Positions 1-5,862 of a DNA stretch of 5,862 bases are shown here, in pieces (the first letter of the stretch is position 1; each line of letters begins with the position of its first letter). The notes under the pieces were generated by a model, which ran no database searches, was not told the origin of the DNA, and saw only the letters and a program-made list of their open reading frames with translations. A program made the translations under genes and the position numbers. Origin of the DNA: Akkermansia sp. (GTDB lineage Bacteria; Verrucomicrobiota; Verrucomicrobiia; Verrucomicrobiales; Akkermansiaceae); NCBI GenBank assembly GCA_020047775.1, contig JAIFNK010000177.1, positions 1-5,862 on the forward strand. The letters are read 5' to 3'.

Positions 1-9
1 TTATTGCTA

Positions 10-180
10 TTACTCAATGGGTATTGGAATCCGGGTGTGGAGATAAACCCAAGCATGCAGGCGATACGGCCTCTGGAATGAAGCTTGACCAGTCTCCAAT
101 CGCTGGGGAGCGTCGCGTTGAATGAACATCCTCGGACTCCGTTTCGGACATGATGCCGCGGTTTGCTTGATGGCGGGCAT
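10..180 (-). CDS. Doubtful 56-codon reading frame, unrecognised
   Basis: An ATG (178-180) to TAA (10-12) frame encodes 56 residues, starting MPAIKQTAASCPKR and ending HTRIPIPIE. It is basic, has no signal peptide or membrane segment, no convincing ribosome binding site, and no domain I recognise. Its composition differs from the PATR genes. It may be a chance frame or part of a dispersed intergenic repeat. I list it because it is the only minus-strand frame in the left region that could be a small gene. Confidence 0.15.
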   Translation of the reverse strand: MPAIKQTAASCPKRSPRMFIQRDAPQRLETGQASFQRPYRLHAWVYLHTRIPIPIE

Positions 181-190
181 GGTAAACCTA

Positions 191-226
191 GAAACCGCGA
201 ATAAACGCGAATAAACGCGAATGAAA
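191..226 (+). repeat. Decamer tandem repeat, left arm of an inverted pair
   Basis: After GAAACCG the unit CGCGAATAAA occurs at 196-205 and 206-215, followed by CGCGAATGAAA at 216-226, giving a clear 10-base period. The first 12 bases (GAAACCGCGAAT, 191-202) recur exactly, inverted, at 325-336. It is intergenic. I believe similar CGCGAAT decamer arrays are dispersed in verrucomicrobial genomes, but that needs a genome search. Confidence 0.8.
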
Positions 227-300
227 CCCTGAAAACCAGCGGGTTGTGAAAATCGCTACATTCACCCATCGGGTGAGCCTGCTGTTGTTTGCAACTCTCT

Positions 301-336
301 GAAAATTAGCGTCCATGCCCGTCCATTCGCGGTTTC
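301..336 (-). repeat. Decamer repeat, right arm, inverted and degenerate
   Basis: Read on the minus strand from 336, the block gives GAAACCGCGAAT, then GGA, CGGGCATGGA and CGCTAATTTT, keeping the 10-base period of the left arm with more substitutions. By hand it matches the left arm at about 25 of the first 32 positions. Between the arms sits a small hairpin, TCACCC (262-267) and GGGTGA (271-276) with a 3-base loop. Together, 191-336 could fold as one long imperfect stem-loop. Confidence 0.7.
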
Positions 337-406
337 AATTTCCCATTTAGGATCAAACCATTCGGGCGGTGCCTCAACTTCCCCTTAAATTGATGAATTT
401 GGGCAT

Positions 407-423
407 GGCGGTTGAAAACCGCC
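407..423. repeat. Short GC-rich inverted repeat (REP-like hairpin)
   Basis: GGCGGTT (407-413) and AACCGCC (417-423) form a 7-bp perfect stem around GAA. No T-run follows on either strand, so it is not a standard terminator. It lies downstream of the PATR gene's terminator and could be a REP-like intergenic element or a transcription-end signal for a gene to the left. Confidence 0.45.
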
Positions 424-469
424 GCCACGTTCTCGCACCCAAAACTTTCAAGTTACTCGGGAGGTTAAC

Positions 470-506
470 AAAAAACGCCGACCCCCTTTCATCAAGGAGG
501 CCGACG
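470..506 (-). terminator. Rho-independent terminator of the 1422-codon PATR gene
   Basis: Read on the minus strand, a 13-bp stem (arms 494-506 and 476-488, loop GATGA at 489-493) is followed directly by six T (470-475). It starts 26 bases after the TGA at 533-535. Three pairs are G-U wobbles on the minus-strand RNA but would be C-A mismatches on the plus strand, so the structure is specific to transcription of this gene. Confidence 0.88.
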
Positions 507-532
507 TGGGGGGCTGTGGGAAATCAATCCAC

Positions 533-3500
533 TCAGGGAGTCTCGCTGACCTTGGCGCGGATGAATTTCTTCGTTGCCGATGAGACCGTGCCGGAGGTCC
601 GGAAGGTGCGGTAGGTCCAGCCCGTGGCAAGCGCGGGCAGCCCGGTCTGAATGGCCGTGGCGTCGGCTCCGGTGACTTCCGTGATGGTCTCCGCGAAGGT
701 GACCAGATCCGTCCCGCCTTCGACGCGGTAGTAGATGCCGTCGGTCAGGCCGGAAAGCTGGTCGCCCGAGTCGTTCGCAAAGGCGGCACCGTTTCTCACG
801 GGCAGCGTGAGCGTGAGCACCTGATCCCCGCCGACGGTGGCGATCTTGCCCACGATCTTGCCGTCATTGGCTCCCGAGAGCGGGTTGCCATCGAAAGCGA
901 ACTCGGAGAGGTTGTTGTTGCCGTCGTTATCGTTGTCGCCCGCGCTGTTGCTCACGTCGTTGCCGGGCAGGAAAGTGGCGGCCCAGGTATCGTAGGCGCT
1001 GCCGCCGCCAGTCGGTGTGGCGATGAGATCGCCCTCGGCGTCCAAATCAAAACCGGTAAAGCCGGTGGCTGAAATCTTCAGGAGTTGGTCGTCCGTGAGA
1101 CCCGCGGCGGAACCAAAGTTCAGCGAGGAACCGGAAACGAAACCGGTGATGTTGAGCGTGCCTCCGGTCCAATCCACCGCATTGCTGGCAGCGAAGGTCA
1201 GCTTGGCTACCGCGCCGAGGTTGATGGTGGCCGCAGCGGTGACGTCCAGGGTGCCCACGGTATCGGTGAAACCCGCGCCGACTTCCAGGGTGGCGGCGAT
1301 GGTGACGTTTGTGGTATTCGGTAGCACATCGTTGGCGCCCAGCCGCAGCGTTCCATTGGAGACGGTAGTGGCACCAGTGTAATCGTTGGTCGTGTTGGTG
1401 ATCTCCAGCGTGCCGGCACCAGTCTTGTCAATGCCGCTCGATGTTCCGCCAGTCAGCTTGCCGGAGAGCCTGCCATCGACTGCGGCGGAGCCGTCGTTGA
1501 CTTGGACGGTGCGTTGGCTGCCGCCAAAGCTGATGCTGGACGACCAAATGAGCGTGCTATCGGCATCCGCCGCACCCAAGGTGAGCGTGCCGATGATATG
1601 GGTGCCTGCTGTGGCGCCGAATGCCAGAGTGCCGGGAGTCACGGTGCGGTCTGCGCCGTAGGCAGCGAAGCCGCCACCGGTGCCAGTGAATTGGAACTGA
1701 GTGACGCCGGTTCCAATGCCGCGGGTGAAGTCGCCGTTTGCCAGACCGACGACGCCGCCGCCGTTGATGGTGAGAGCACTGGTGCCACCGGTATTGGCGA
1801 TGCCGCCGGAAAGGGCGGTGGCGTTGTTGAGCTTGAGGACGCCGCCGGAAACCGTGGTGACGCCGGTGTAGGTATTCGCACCGGAGAGGGTGATGGTGCC
1901 GGTGCCGGTTTTGGTGAGTTTACCACTGGCGCCTTGGATCGAACCTTGGTAGTTGCCGCCGCCGTTGTCGCCTTGGCCGATGATCAGAGTGCCGTTGCCG
2001 AGTGTGACGAACCCGCCGGTTCCGGTGAAGTTGCCGACGGTCTGGCTTGTGCCGTTGACATTCAACGTTCCGCCCGTATTGATGGTAATTTGATTGGTGG
2101 TGGCACCAAGCACATCATTGTAACCCGTTCTGACACTGCCCGCAGCGATGATGTTTTGGCCCGTGTAGGTGTTACTGCCAGCGGCGGAGCCAAGGGCCAC
2201 GCTGCCACGTTTCGGAGCGCCGTCGATGACGTCGGTGGTGCCGAACGTGAGCGTTACACCAGTTCCTACGATGTTTTCCTGCACTTGCAACTCGGTGTTG
2301 GTGGTCGCAGCCATCACGCCGCCATTGGCACCGATGGTAACCTGGCCGTTGGCATTGTTGCGGAAGTAAGTGGAAGCAAGACCATTGGTCAGGATGCCAC
2401 CGACGCCGGAACCATTCTTGTTGAGTGTCATGGTCGTCGCTAACGAAGACGGCTCAGGCACATCAACATCTGAGCCAGTGAGTTGGTAGATGGGCGAATA
2501 GGAACCCAAGATGCTATCAAGCGTCACAGCCGCCGTGCCAGGATTGTTGACAGCCACGCGGACGATGGTGCCAGCGGCGACGGTGGCGGCGGTGGCCTGT
2601 GCTCCGCTGAAGCCGGTGGCGTTGGTGATTTCAAGAATCGAGCCTTCGGCAAAGGTCAGCGCACCAGCACCGGTAAGCCCGAGGGCCTGGCTGGCGGTGA
2701 GTCTGCCGCCGCCTTCCACCGTGACCGCGCCGTTGAGGGCGGCTGTGTTGCCGATGGCGAGGCGGCCGCCGTCCTTGACGATGGCACTGGCGATGCCGGT
2801 GCTGCTGCCCATGCCGGTCGCGGCAGTGACGGTGAGGGTGGAGCCAGCCGTTGACACGAAGCGGATGTTTTGGCCCGAACCGGTGTTACCGAAGGTCGCA
2901 GTGCTGTCATTGAGAGTGAGCGCTCCGATGGCGTTGATGTCCACCGTGCCCGTTACGGCAGAGGTGATCACCGGAGCACCACCACCTGCGCCGTTGCCGA
3001 GAGTCAGGGTTGCGGCGGCTCCATAGGTAGCAAGGCCTTGGAAATCGACGCTCGTCGTGCTTGAAGCGATGTTGATGGTGCCCTGTTCCCAGCTTTTTGC
3101 ACTGCGGTCCGTGCTGATACCCCTGAAGGCCGTGCCGCTGCCGATGGTGACCGCACCAAGCGCATTGTTTTGGTTGGCATAAAAACCGTAATACAGGTCG
3201 GCATTGGTGCCGAGGTTCTGGATGGTGCCGGTGGTCAAACTCAGCGCACTACCCCGGATGGCGTGGCCAATGATCGCACCCGCTGCGAGGGTGATGTTGG
3301 TGCCACGGGTGAGGCTGGCGAGGCCGGAGTTCGAAGCGGAACCTCCCGAGATGATGCTGTTGGCTCCGATATTGAAGGTATCGACGGTGCCGTGGTTGCC
3401 AGATGAGAGTGTGATCGTGCCGCCGTTTTTAGCGGTGAAGTCATCACCGCTGGCATTCGAGGTCGCGCCGATCGCGCCCAAGGTCAGGATGGTAGCAACA

Positions 3501-4801
3501 CCATCCACAGTCACCTTGCCGGTGCCCAAGTAAGTTCTGTTAGCAGTGGTTCCGGTGACAACCGTGCCATCCAGCAAATAGGTTCCACCGGTGTAGGTGT
3601 TGTTGCTATTGGAGGTCAGGTTTAGGTTGCGGCTTGTAGTTCCGGTCTTCACCAAAGTGACTGCAGTGTCACCGTTGTCTGCGATCACGGATGTGCCGGA
3701 AAATGTAGTGGCTTGCACGGTGTTGATGATGTGCAGGTCGATGTCATCGGTGCCATTACCGGCGGTCAGCGTGCCCGAGGTGATATTGACAGCAGCGTTA
3801 GCGCCGCCTTTTCTGTTGAACATACCGCTGGTGATGGTCAGTTTGTTGGTCATGTTCCATGACCCACCGTTAATCGTCAGCGAGTTGACGGTCTTATCCG
3901 CAGTCAGTGCCGCAGCGGCGGTGGTGGTGCTGGTGACACGAACGTTTGCGGCGGCGGCGACTGCATTGATGTCAGTCGCGACATCTGTGTAATCCGCAGT
4001 CACTAACTGGCGAACGCCGTTTCCATCGTAGGTGACAAGGTTGTTAGTGGCGTTGCCACCATCCCACCACTGCGCACCGGCGATGATGCCGCCGGTCAGT
4101 GTGGGAGCAGTGGCAAAGGTGATTTTGGAACTGGTTCCCAGGCTGGTGCCGTTGAAGAAGACTGTGGCACCTTTGCTGATCGACAGGCTGTCGAAGGTCA
4201 AGGTCGGGGTGCCGTTGGAGTTCTTTGTGACGTTGATCCTTCCTTGGCCGGAAGAAACGTTCAGAGCACCGAAGGTCTGGACCGAGCTCGTGGCGTTGTT
4301 GAGGCCGTTGAGGTTGATCGTGCCGCCGGCCAGGTTGACGGCCGGGCGGTCGCCACTGGTGCCGAAGCGGTTGGCGGTGTAGCCGCCGGCGATGTTGTCA
4401 TCGATGGTGAAGGTGCCGGCGCGGTTGACGGTGATGGTGTCGGCGGCCGTCATGCTTCCTGCGACGAAGCCGCCGCCGGAGGTGGTGAAGGGGTTGCCGG
4501 CGATGCGGAGGATGCCAGCATCAATGATGATGTTGCCGTCGAAGGTGTTGCTGGTGCCATTGCTGACGAGCGACAACTGGTTGCCAAAATAGCCCGTGAG
4601 CGTGAGGTCGGAGGAGCCGGTGAGCGGGCCGTCCAGAATGGAGTTGAAATTCAGGGAGGAGAAGAGAGTCGTGTTCGACGCAACATTCAGCGAGGTGAGG
4701 TAGTCATCCGCCAGGATGGTTTGACCGTGGGAGTAGGAAATCGCGAGCAGGCTGCTGCCGGTGAGCGCGAGGAAAGAACGGAGTGCGGATTTTGGTTTCA
4801 T
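533..4801 (-). CDS. Large secreted PATR (autotransporter-associated beta-strand repeat) protein, no autotransporter barrel
   Basis: The 1422-residue product is probably a surface or secreted beta-helical protein; substrate or partner is unknown. Residues 1-26 form a Sec signal peptide: basic start MKPK, Leu/Ala-rich core, likely cleavage after S24-H25-G26. The rest is Gly/Thr/Asn/Ser-rich, has no cysteine, and repeats short strands with NT(Y/F)xG-type signatures at about N85, N401, N877, N976 and N1139. The clearest PATR units are at 961-991 (KLTKTGTGTITLSG...) and 1125-1154 (DKTGAGTLEIT...). Near 1234 the segment GLTDDQLLKI resembles the module that often closes verrucomicrobial repeat regions. 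From Y1270 (YDTWAATF) a C-terminal module follows, with an Asp/Asn-rich loop at 1289-1307 (DNDNDGNNNLSEFAFDGNP), like EF-hand/TSP3-type calcium loops, and a beta-rich tail with YRVEGGTDL ending FIRAKVSETP. There is no PEP-CTERM signal and no beta-barrel. The ATG is supported by the signal peptide directly after it. Adhesion or matrix function is only inferred. Confidence 0.93.
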   Translation of the reverse strand: MKPKSALRSFLALTGSSLLAISYSHGQTILADDYLTSLNVASNTTLFSSLNFNSILDGPLTGSSDLTLTGYFGNQLSLVSNGTSNTFDGNIIIDAGILRIAGNPFTTSGGGFVAGSMTAADTITVNRAGTFTIDDNIAGGYTANRFGTSGDRPAVNLAGGTINLNGLNNATSSVQTFGALNVSSGQGRINVTKNSNGTPTLTFDSLSISKGATVFFNGTSLGTSSKITFATAPTLTGGIIAGAQWWDGGNATNNLVTYDGNGVRQLVTADYTDVATDINAVAAAANVRVTSTTTAAAALTADKTVNSLTINGGSWNMTNKLTITSGMFNRKGGANAAVNITSGTLTAGNGTDDIDLHIINTVQATTFSGTSVIADNGDTAVTLVKTGTTSRNLNLTSNSNNTYTGGTYLLDGTVVTGTTANRTYLGTGKVTVDGVATILTLGAIGATSNASGDDFTAKNGGTITLSSGNHGTVDTFNIGANSIISGGSASNSGLASLTRGTNITLAAGAIIGHAIRGSALSLTTGTIQNLGTNADLYYGFYANQNNALGAVTIGSGTAFRGISTDRSAKSWEQGTINIASSTTSVDFQGLATYGAAATLTLGNGAGGGAPVITSAVTGTVDINAIGALTLNDSTATFGNTGSGQNIRFVSTAGSTLTVTAATGMGSSTGIASAIVKDGGRLAIGNTAALNGAVTVEGGGRLTASQALGLTGAGALTFAEGSILEITNATGFSGAQATAATVAAGTIVRVAVNNPGTAAVTLDSILGSYSPIYQLTGSDVDVPEPSSLATTMTLNKNGSGVGGILTNGLASTYFRNNANGQVTIGANGGVMAATTNTELQVQENIVGTGVTLTFGTTDVIDGAPKRGSVALGSAAGSNTYTGQNIIAAGSVRTGYNDVLGATTNQITINTGGTLNVNGTSQTVGNFTGTGGFVTLGNGTLIIGQGDNGGGNYQGSIQGASGKLTKTGTGTITLSGANTYTGVTTVSGGVLKLNNATALSGGIANTGGTSALTINGGGVVGLANGDFTRGIGTGVTQFQFTGTGGGFAAYGADRTVTPGTLAFGATAGTHIIGTLTLGAADADSTLIWSSSISFGGSQRTVQVNDGSAAVDGRLSGKLTGGTSSGIDKTGAGTLEITNTTNDYTGATTVSNGTLRLGANDVLPNTTNVTIAATLEVGAGFTDTVGTLDVTAAATINLGAVAKLTFAASNAVDWTGGTLNITGFVSGSSLNFGSAAGLTDDQLLKISATGFTGFDLDAEGDLIATPTGGGSAYDTWAATFLPGNDVSNSAGDNDNDGNNNLSEFAFDGNPLSGANDGKIVGKIATVGGDQVLTLTLPVRNGAAFANDSGDQLSGLTDGIYYRVEGGTDLVTFAETITEVTGADATAIQTGLPALATGWTYRTFRTSGTVSSATKKFIRAKVSETP
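1362..1517 (-). repeat. Inter-gene repeated tract, copy in the complete PATR gene
   Basis: This 156-base stretch aligns without gaps to 5656-5811 in the neighbouring gene. By hand I count about 126 of 156 identical bases. The leftmost 55 bases (1362-1416), covering the NDYTGATTV part of a PATR unit, differ at only 3 positions. In that core one difference is synonymous (ACT/ACC) and two change an amino acid (T/A, T/S). Confidence 0.85.
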
Positions 4802-4859
4802 GGTGGGGAAGGAGTTGCTGGTTTTTAGTTAGTCGGGAGTTTTCAGGAAAGTGGGAGAC
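4802..4859 (-). promoter_or_regulatory. Leader of the 1422-codon gene, lacking a Shine-Dalgarno sequence
   Basis: The minus-strand bases before the ATG read CAACTCCTTCCCCACC: pyrimidine-rich, with no GGAG/GAGG-type element in the usual window. Farther up is an A-rich stretch (AACTAAAAACC). A TAACTA (4826-4831) could serve as a -10 box, but no matching -35 hexamer is found at 16-18 bases, so no promoter is assigned. Translation may rely on an unstructured leader. The promoter should lie within the 268-base gap to the upstream gene. Confidence 0.35.
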
Positions 4860-4902
4860 GAACATCGAACATCGAACATCGAATTGGACATCGAATATTG
4901 AA
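4860..4902. repeat. Heptamer tandem repeat, GAACATC units with degenerate tail
   Basis: Three exact GAACATC units at 4860-4866, 4867-4873 and 4874-4880 are followed by GAATTGGACATC (4881-4892) and GAATATTGAA (4893-4902). On the minus strand this reads as repeated TTCGATG. It is intergenic, just upstream of the large PATR gene. Arrays of this kind occur between genes in PVC bacteria and are often mis-annotated as small proteins containing MFDVRCS-like strings; two overlapping reading frames here show exactly that string. The link to a dispersed family is from memory. Confidence 0.75.
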
Positions 4903-4997
4903 GGGAAGAGGGGGAGGTTGGCTTGATGGGGGAAATCGCGGTCTCAAGGACGCGCTGCGGGAGTTTGGATCGTGGACTGGAGGAGATTCTGGGTGAA

Positions 4998-5027
4998 GGG
5001 GGCGCCGCTCCTCCAAGCGACGCCCCC
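4998..5027 (-). terminator. Probable transcription-end hairpin after the PEP-CTERM gene
   Basis: A 12-bp GC-rich stem (arms 5016-5027 and 4998-5009, 6-base loop 5010-5015) lies 42 bases past the stop codon at 5070. Its one imperfect pair is G-U on the minus-strand RNA but C-A on the plus strand, which favours minus-strand use. No T-run follows (the next minus-strand bases are TTCACCC), so it may end transcription weakly or protect the 3' end. It separates the two PATR genes into distinct transcription units. Confidence 0.6.
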
Positions 5028-5069
5028 CGATTATTCCGGGAGAAACCCAATAACTACCGGAAAATGGAA

Positions 5070-5862
5070 TCAGGCATTTCTGCGGCGGCGCAGCAGGCCT
5101 GCGGTGATCAACAGACCGGCCAGCGCGCTGGTGGGCTCGGGGACTGCGGTCCAGGAGAGGGTGCTGCCGCTGACCGAGAAGGAGCCGCCGACGGGGGTAA
5201 TGCCGGTGAAGCCACTGTTGACCACGCTGACGCTGTTGCCGAAGATGGCGGCCCAGTTGGCGATGGCGGTGGTGCCATCGGTGGTGAAGATATTCGTCCA
5301 TGTCTGGTCGGTGTCCCAGAACGTATTGGCGAATGTCGCATCGCTGGCCACGATCTGGAAGACCGAGCCACCCCCGGCATCACCATCCACCAAGCTCGGG
5401 GCGACGAGTTTGTCGTAGGAAGTGCCAGCGGCATTGATATCCCAGGAGAAAATGCCGTTGTTGAAGGTGGTCGCCCCCAGCGCCGTGGCCGTTCCGGCCC
5501 CACCTGCACCACCAGCAGCCAGGATGGCGCCGTTGTCGATGGCCACGGTGTTTCCGATGGTGCCGGTGGCACCCGAGGCGAGCACCGTGTTCGCGCCGCT
5601 TACCGTCACCGCCGAAGTTCCGATGGAGCCACTGACCTGCAGGGTTCCCGCACTCACGGTAGTGGCACCGGTGTAATCGTTGGTCGCGTTGGAGATCTCC
5701 AGCGTGCCGGTGCCGGTCTTGTTCAAGCCGCTTGATCCCGTGCCGGTGAGTGCACCGGAAAGGCGTGCATCGACTGTGGCTGAGCCGTTGTTGACTTGGA
5801 CTGTGCGTTGGGAACCGGCTAAGGCGATGCCGTTCGCAAAGACGAGGGTGGCATCCGCGTCA
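5070..5862 (-). CDS. PATR protein with C-terminal PEP-CTERM sorting signal (5' end outside window)
   Basis: Only the last 263 codons are visible; the frame is open to the right edge, so the gene starts beyond 5862. An in-frame TTG at 5726 is internal, because the homology with the neighbouring gene continues upstream of it. The visible part begins DADATLVF, continues with a PATR unit (KTGTGTLEISNATNDYTGAT), then a Gly/Ala-rich beta region, a segment with FSWDINAAGTSYDKL (a pattern common in the last module of verrucomicrobial PATR proteins) and a more globular part with two Trp residues (FWDTDQTWTNIF). The last 24 residues are a textbook PEP-CTERM signal: VPEP, a short hydrophobic helix, then RRRRNA. 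Such proteins are known to be exported by Sec and processed by an exosortase/archaeosortase-family transpeptidase, so envelope or extracellular-matrix display is expected. The first 78 visible residues are about 68% identical to residues 1079-1156 of the downstream protein by hand alignment. There is no cysteine in the visible part. Confidence 0.92.
   Translation of the reverse strand, partial: DADATLVFANGIALAGSQRTVQVNNGSATVDARLSGALTGTGSSGLNKTGTGTLEISNATNDYTGATTVSAGTLQVSGSIGTSAVTVSGANTVLASGATGTIGNTVAIDNGAILAAGGAGGAGTATALGATTFNNGIFSWDINAAGTSYDKLVAPSLVDGDAGGGSVFQIVASDATFANTFWDTDQTWTNIFTTDGTTAIANWAAIFGNSVSVVNSGFTGITPVGGSFSVSGSTLSWTAVPEPTSALAGLLITAGLLRRRRNA
5073..5144 (-). other. PEP-CTERM (exosortase) sorting signal coding segment
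   Basis: The final 24 codons of the partial gene encode, in order, the VPEP recognition motif (V codon at 5142-5144), a hydrophobic stretch (TSALAGLLITAGLL) and a basic tail RRRRNA directly before the TGA at 5070-5072. Motif order, spacing and C-terminal position all fit the PEP-CTERM family. It implies that an exosortase is encoded elsewhere in the genome; none is in this window. Confidence 0.93.
5656..5811 (-). repeat. Inter-gene repeated tract, copy in the PEP-CTERM gene
   Basis: Partner of 1362-1517, same strand and same reading frame, at a constant offset of 4294 bases. Similarity is highest at the left end (5656-5710, 52 of 55) and falls to about 73% over the remaining 101 bases. Protein similarity continues a further 16 codons to the window edge, so the true length of the shared region is not visible. 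Confidence 0.85.

Larger units (their letters stand above)
1..469. other. Intergenic region left of the PATR gene
   Basis: No gene can be supported here. On the plus strand one frame is open from base 3 to a TGA at 123-125 (visible residues end SPIAGERRVE); it could be the tail of a gene starting left of the window, but nothing in it is recognisable. The region contains the inverted decamer arrays, the GC hairpin at 407-423 and the weak minus-strand frame at 10-180, and is less GC-rich than the genes. No tRNA or other RNA gene was seen. Confidence 0.6.

Noticed and set aside
191..336. CRISPR array interpretation of the periodic repeats.
   Set aside because: The repeat units are 10 bases and directly adjacent, without spacers of regular length, and no cas gene is present.
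1502..2443. Plus-strand 313-codon open frame opposite the PATR gene.
   Set aside because: It is an antisense shadow of a Gly/Thr/Ala-rich gene with high GC; its Gly/Ala/Asp-rich product has no domain or signal, and the minus-strand frame is clearly the coding one.
2450..2461. Internal VPEPSS motif (residues 781-786) in the 1422-residue protein, resembling a PEP-CTERM signal.
   Set aside because: It is in mid-protein, is not followed by a hydrophobic helix and basic tail, and the chain continues for over 600 residues.
4826..4854. Candidate sigma70-type promoter with TAACTA as -10 box.
   Set aside because: The hexamers at 16-18 base spacing (CACTTT, CCACTT, CCCACT) do not resemble TTGACA, so the match is too weak.
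5034..5062. TTCCGG (5034-5039) / CCGGAA (5057-5062) inverted repeat after the PEP-CTERM stop codon.
   Set aside because: It has a six-base stem with a 17-base loop and no T-run; the hairpin at 4998-5027 is much stronger.
4829..5301. Minus-strand frames across the gap between the two PATR genes (73 and 152 codons) containing MFDVRC-type strings.
   Set aside because: The string is a translation of the heptamer repeat, and the frames overlap the hairpin and leader; they are most likely spurious.
5070..5726. Treating the TTG at 5726 as the start of a 218-codon gene.
   Set aside because: The frame stays open to the window edge and protein similarity to the neighbouring gene continues upstream of the TTG, with no signal peptide after it.
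4923..5735. Plus-strand 270-codon open frame across the gap and the PEP-CTERM gene.
   Set aside because: It runs antisense through the verified PEP-CTERM end and the terminator hairpin; its composition is that of a shadow frame.

Overview
The window looks like a chromosomal piece of a GC-rich PVC-group bacterium, most likely Verrucomicrobiota (Verrucomicrobiaceae, for example a Luteolibacter- or Haloferula-like organism). This is inferred from very large, cysteine-free proteins carrying autotransporter-associated beta-strand (PATR) repeats without a C-terminal beta-barrel, from a PEP-CTERM sorting signal ending in RRRRNA, from the lack of a Shine-Dalgarno sequence before the one visible start codon, and from short-period intergenic repeats of a kind I associate with this phylum. 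No marker gene fixes the taxonomy.

Layout: everything convincingly coding is on the minus strand, so transcription runs right to left. The right end (5070-5862) holds the last 263 codons of a PATR protein that ends in a PEP-CTERM signal; its start lies outside the window. A GC-rich hairpin (4998-5027) follows it. The 268-base gap also contains a heptamer tandem repeat (4860-4902) and an SD-less leader. Next is a complete 1422-codon gene (533-4801) for a secreted, beta-helix-type PATR protein with a signal peptide and a different C-terminus (Asp/Asn-rich calcium-loop-like motif plus a beta-rich terminal module). It ends in a good rho-independent terminator (470-506). The left 470 bases are intergenic, with an inverted pair of 10-bp-period repeats (191-226 and 301-336), a short GC hairpin (407-423) and one doubtful 56-codon reading frame.

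The two genes are tandem paralogues at least in part. A gapless 156-base tract is about 81% identical between them, and a 55-base PATR core differs at only 3 positions, which suggests recent duplication or gene conversion. Both proteins are probably exported by Sec and displayed or released at the cell surface. One is predicted to pass through the exosortase system and the other is not. I see no phage, insertion sequence, CRISPR array, RNA gene or defence system, and no clear evidence of a wholly new system. The most interesting points are the exchange between surface-protein genes, the swapped C-terminal modules and the intergenic repeats.
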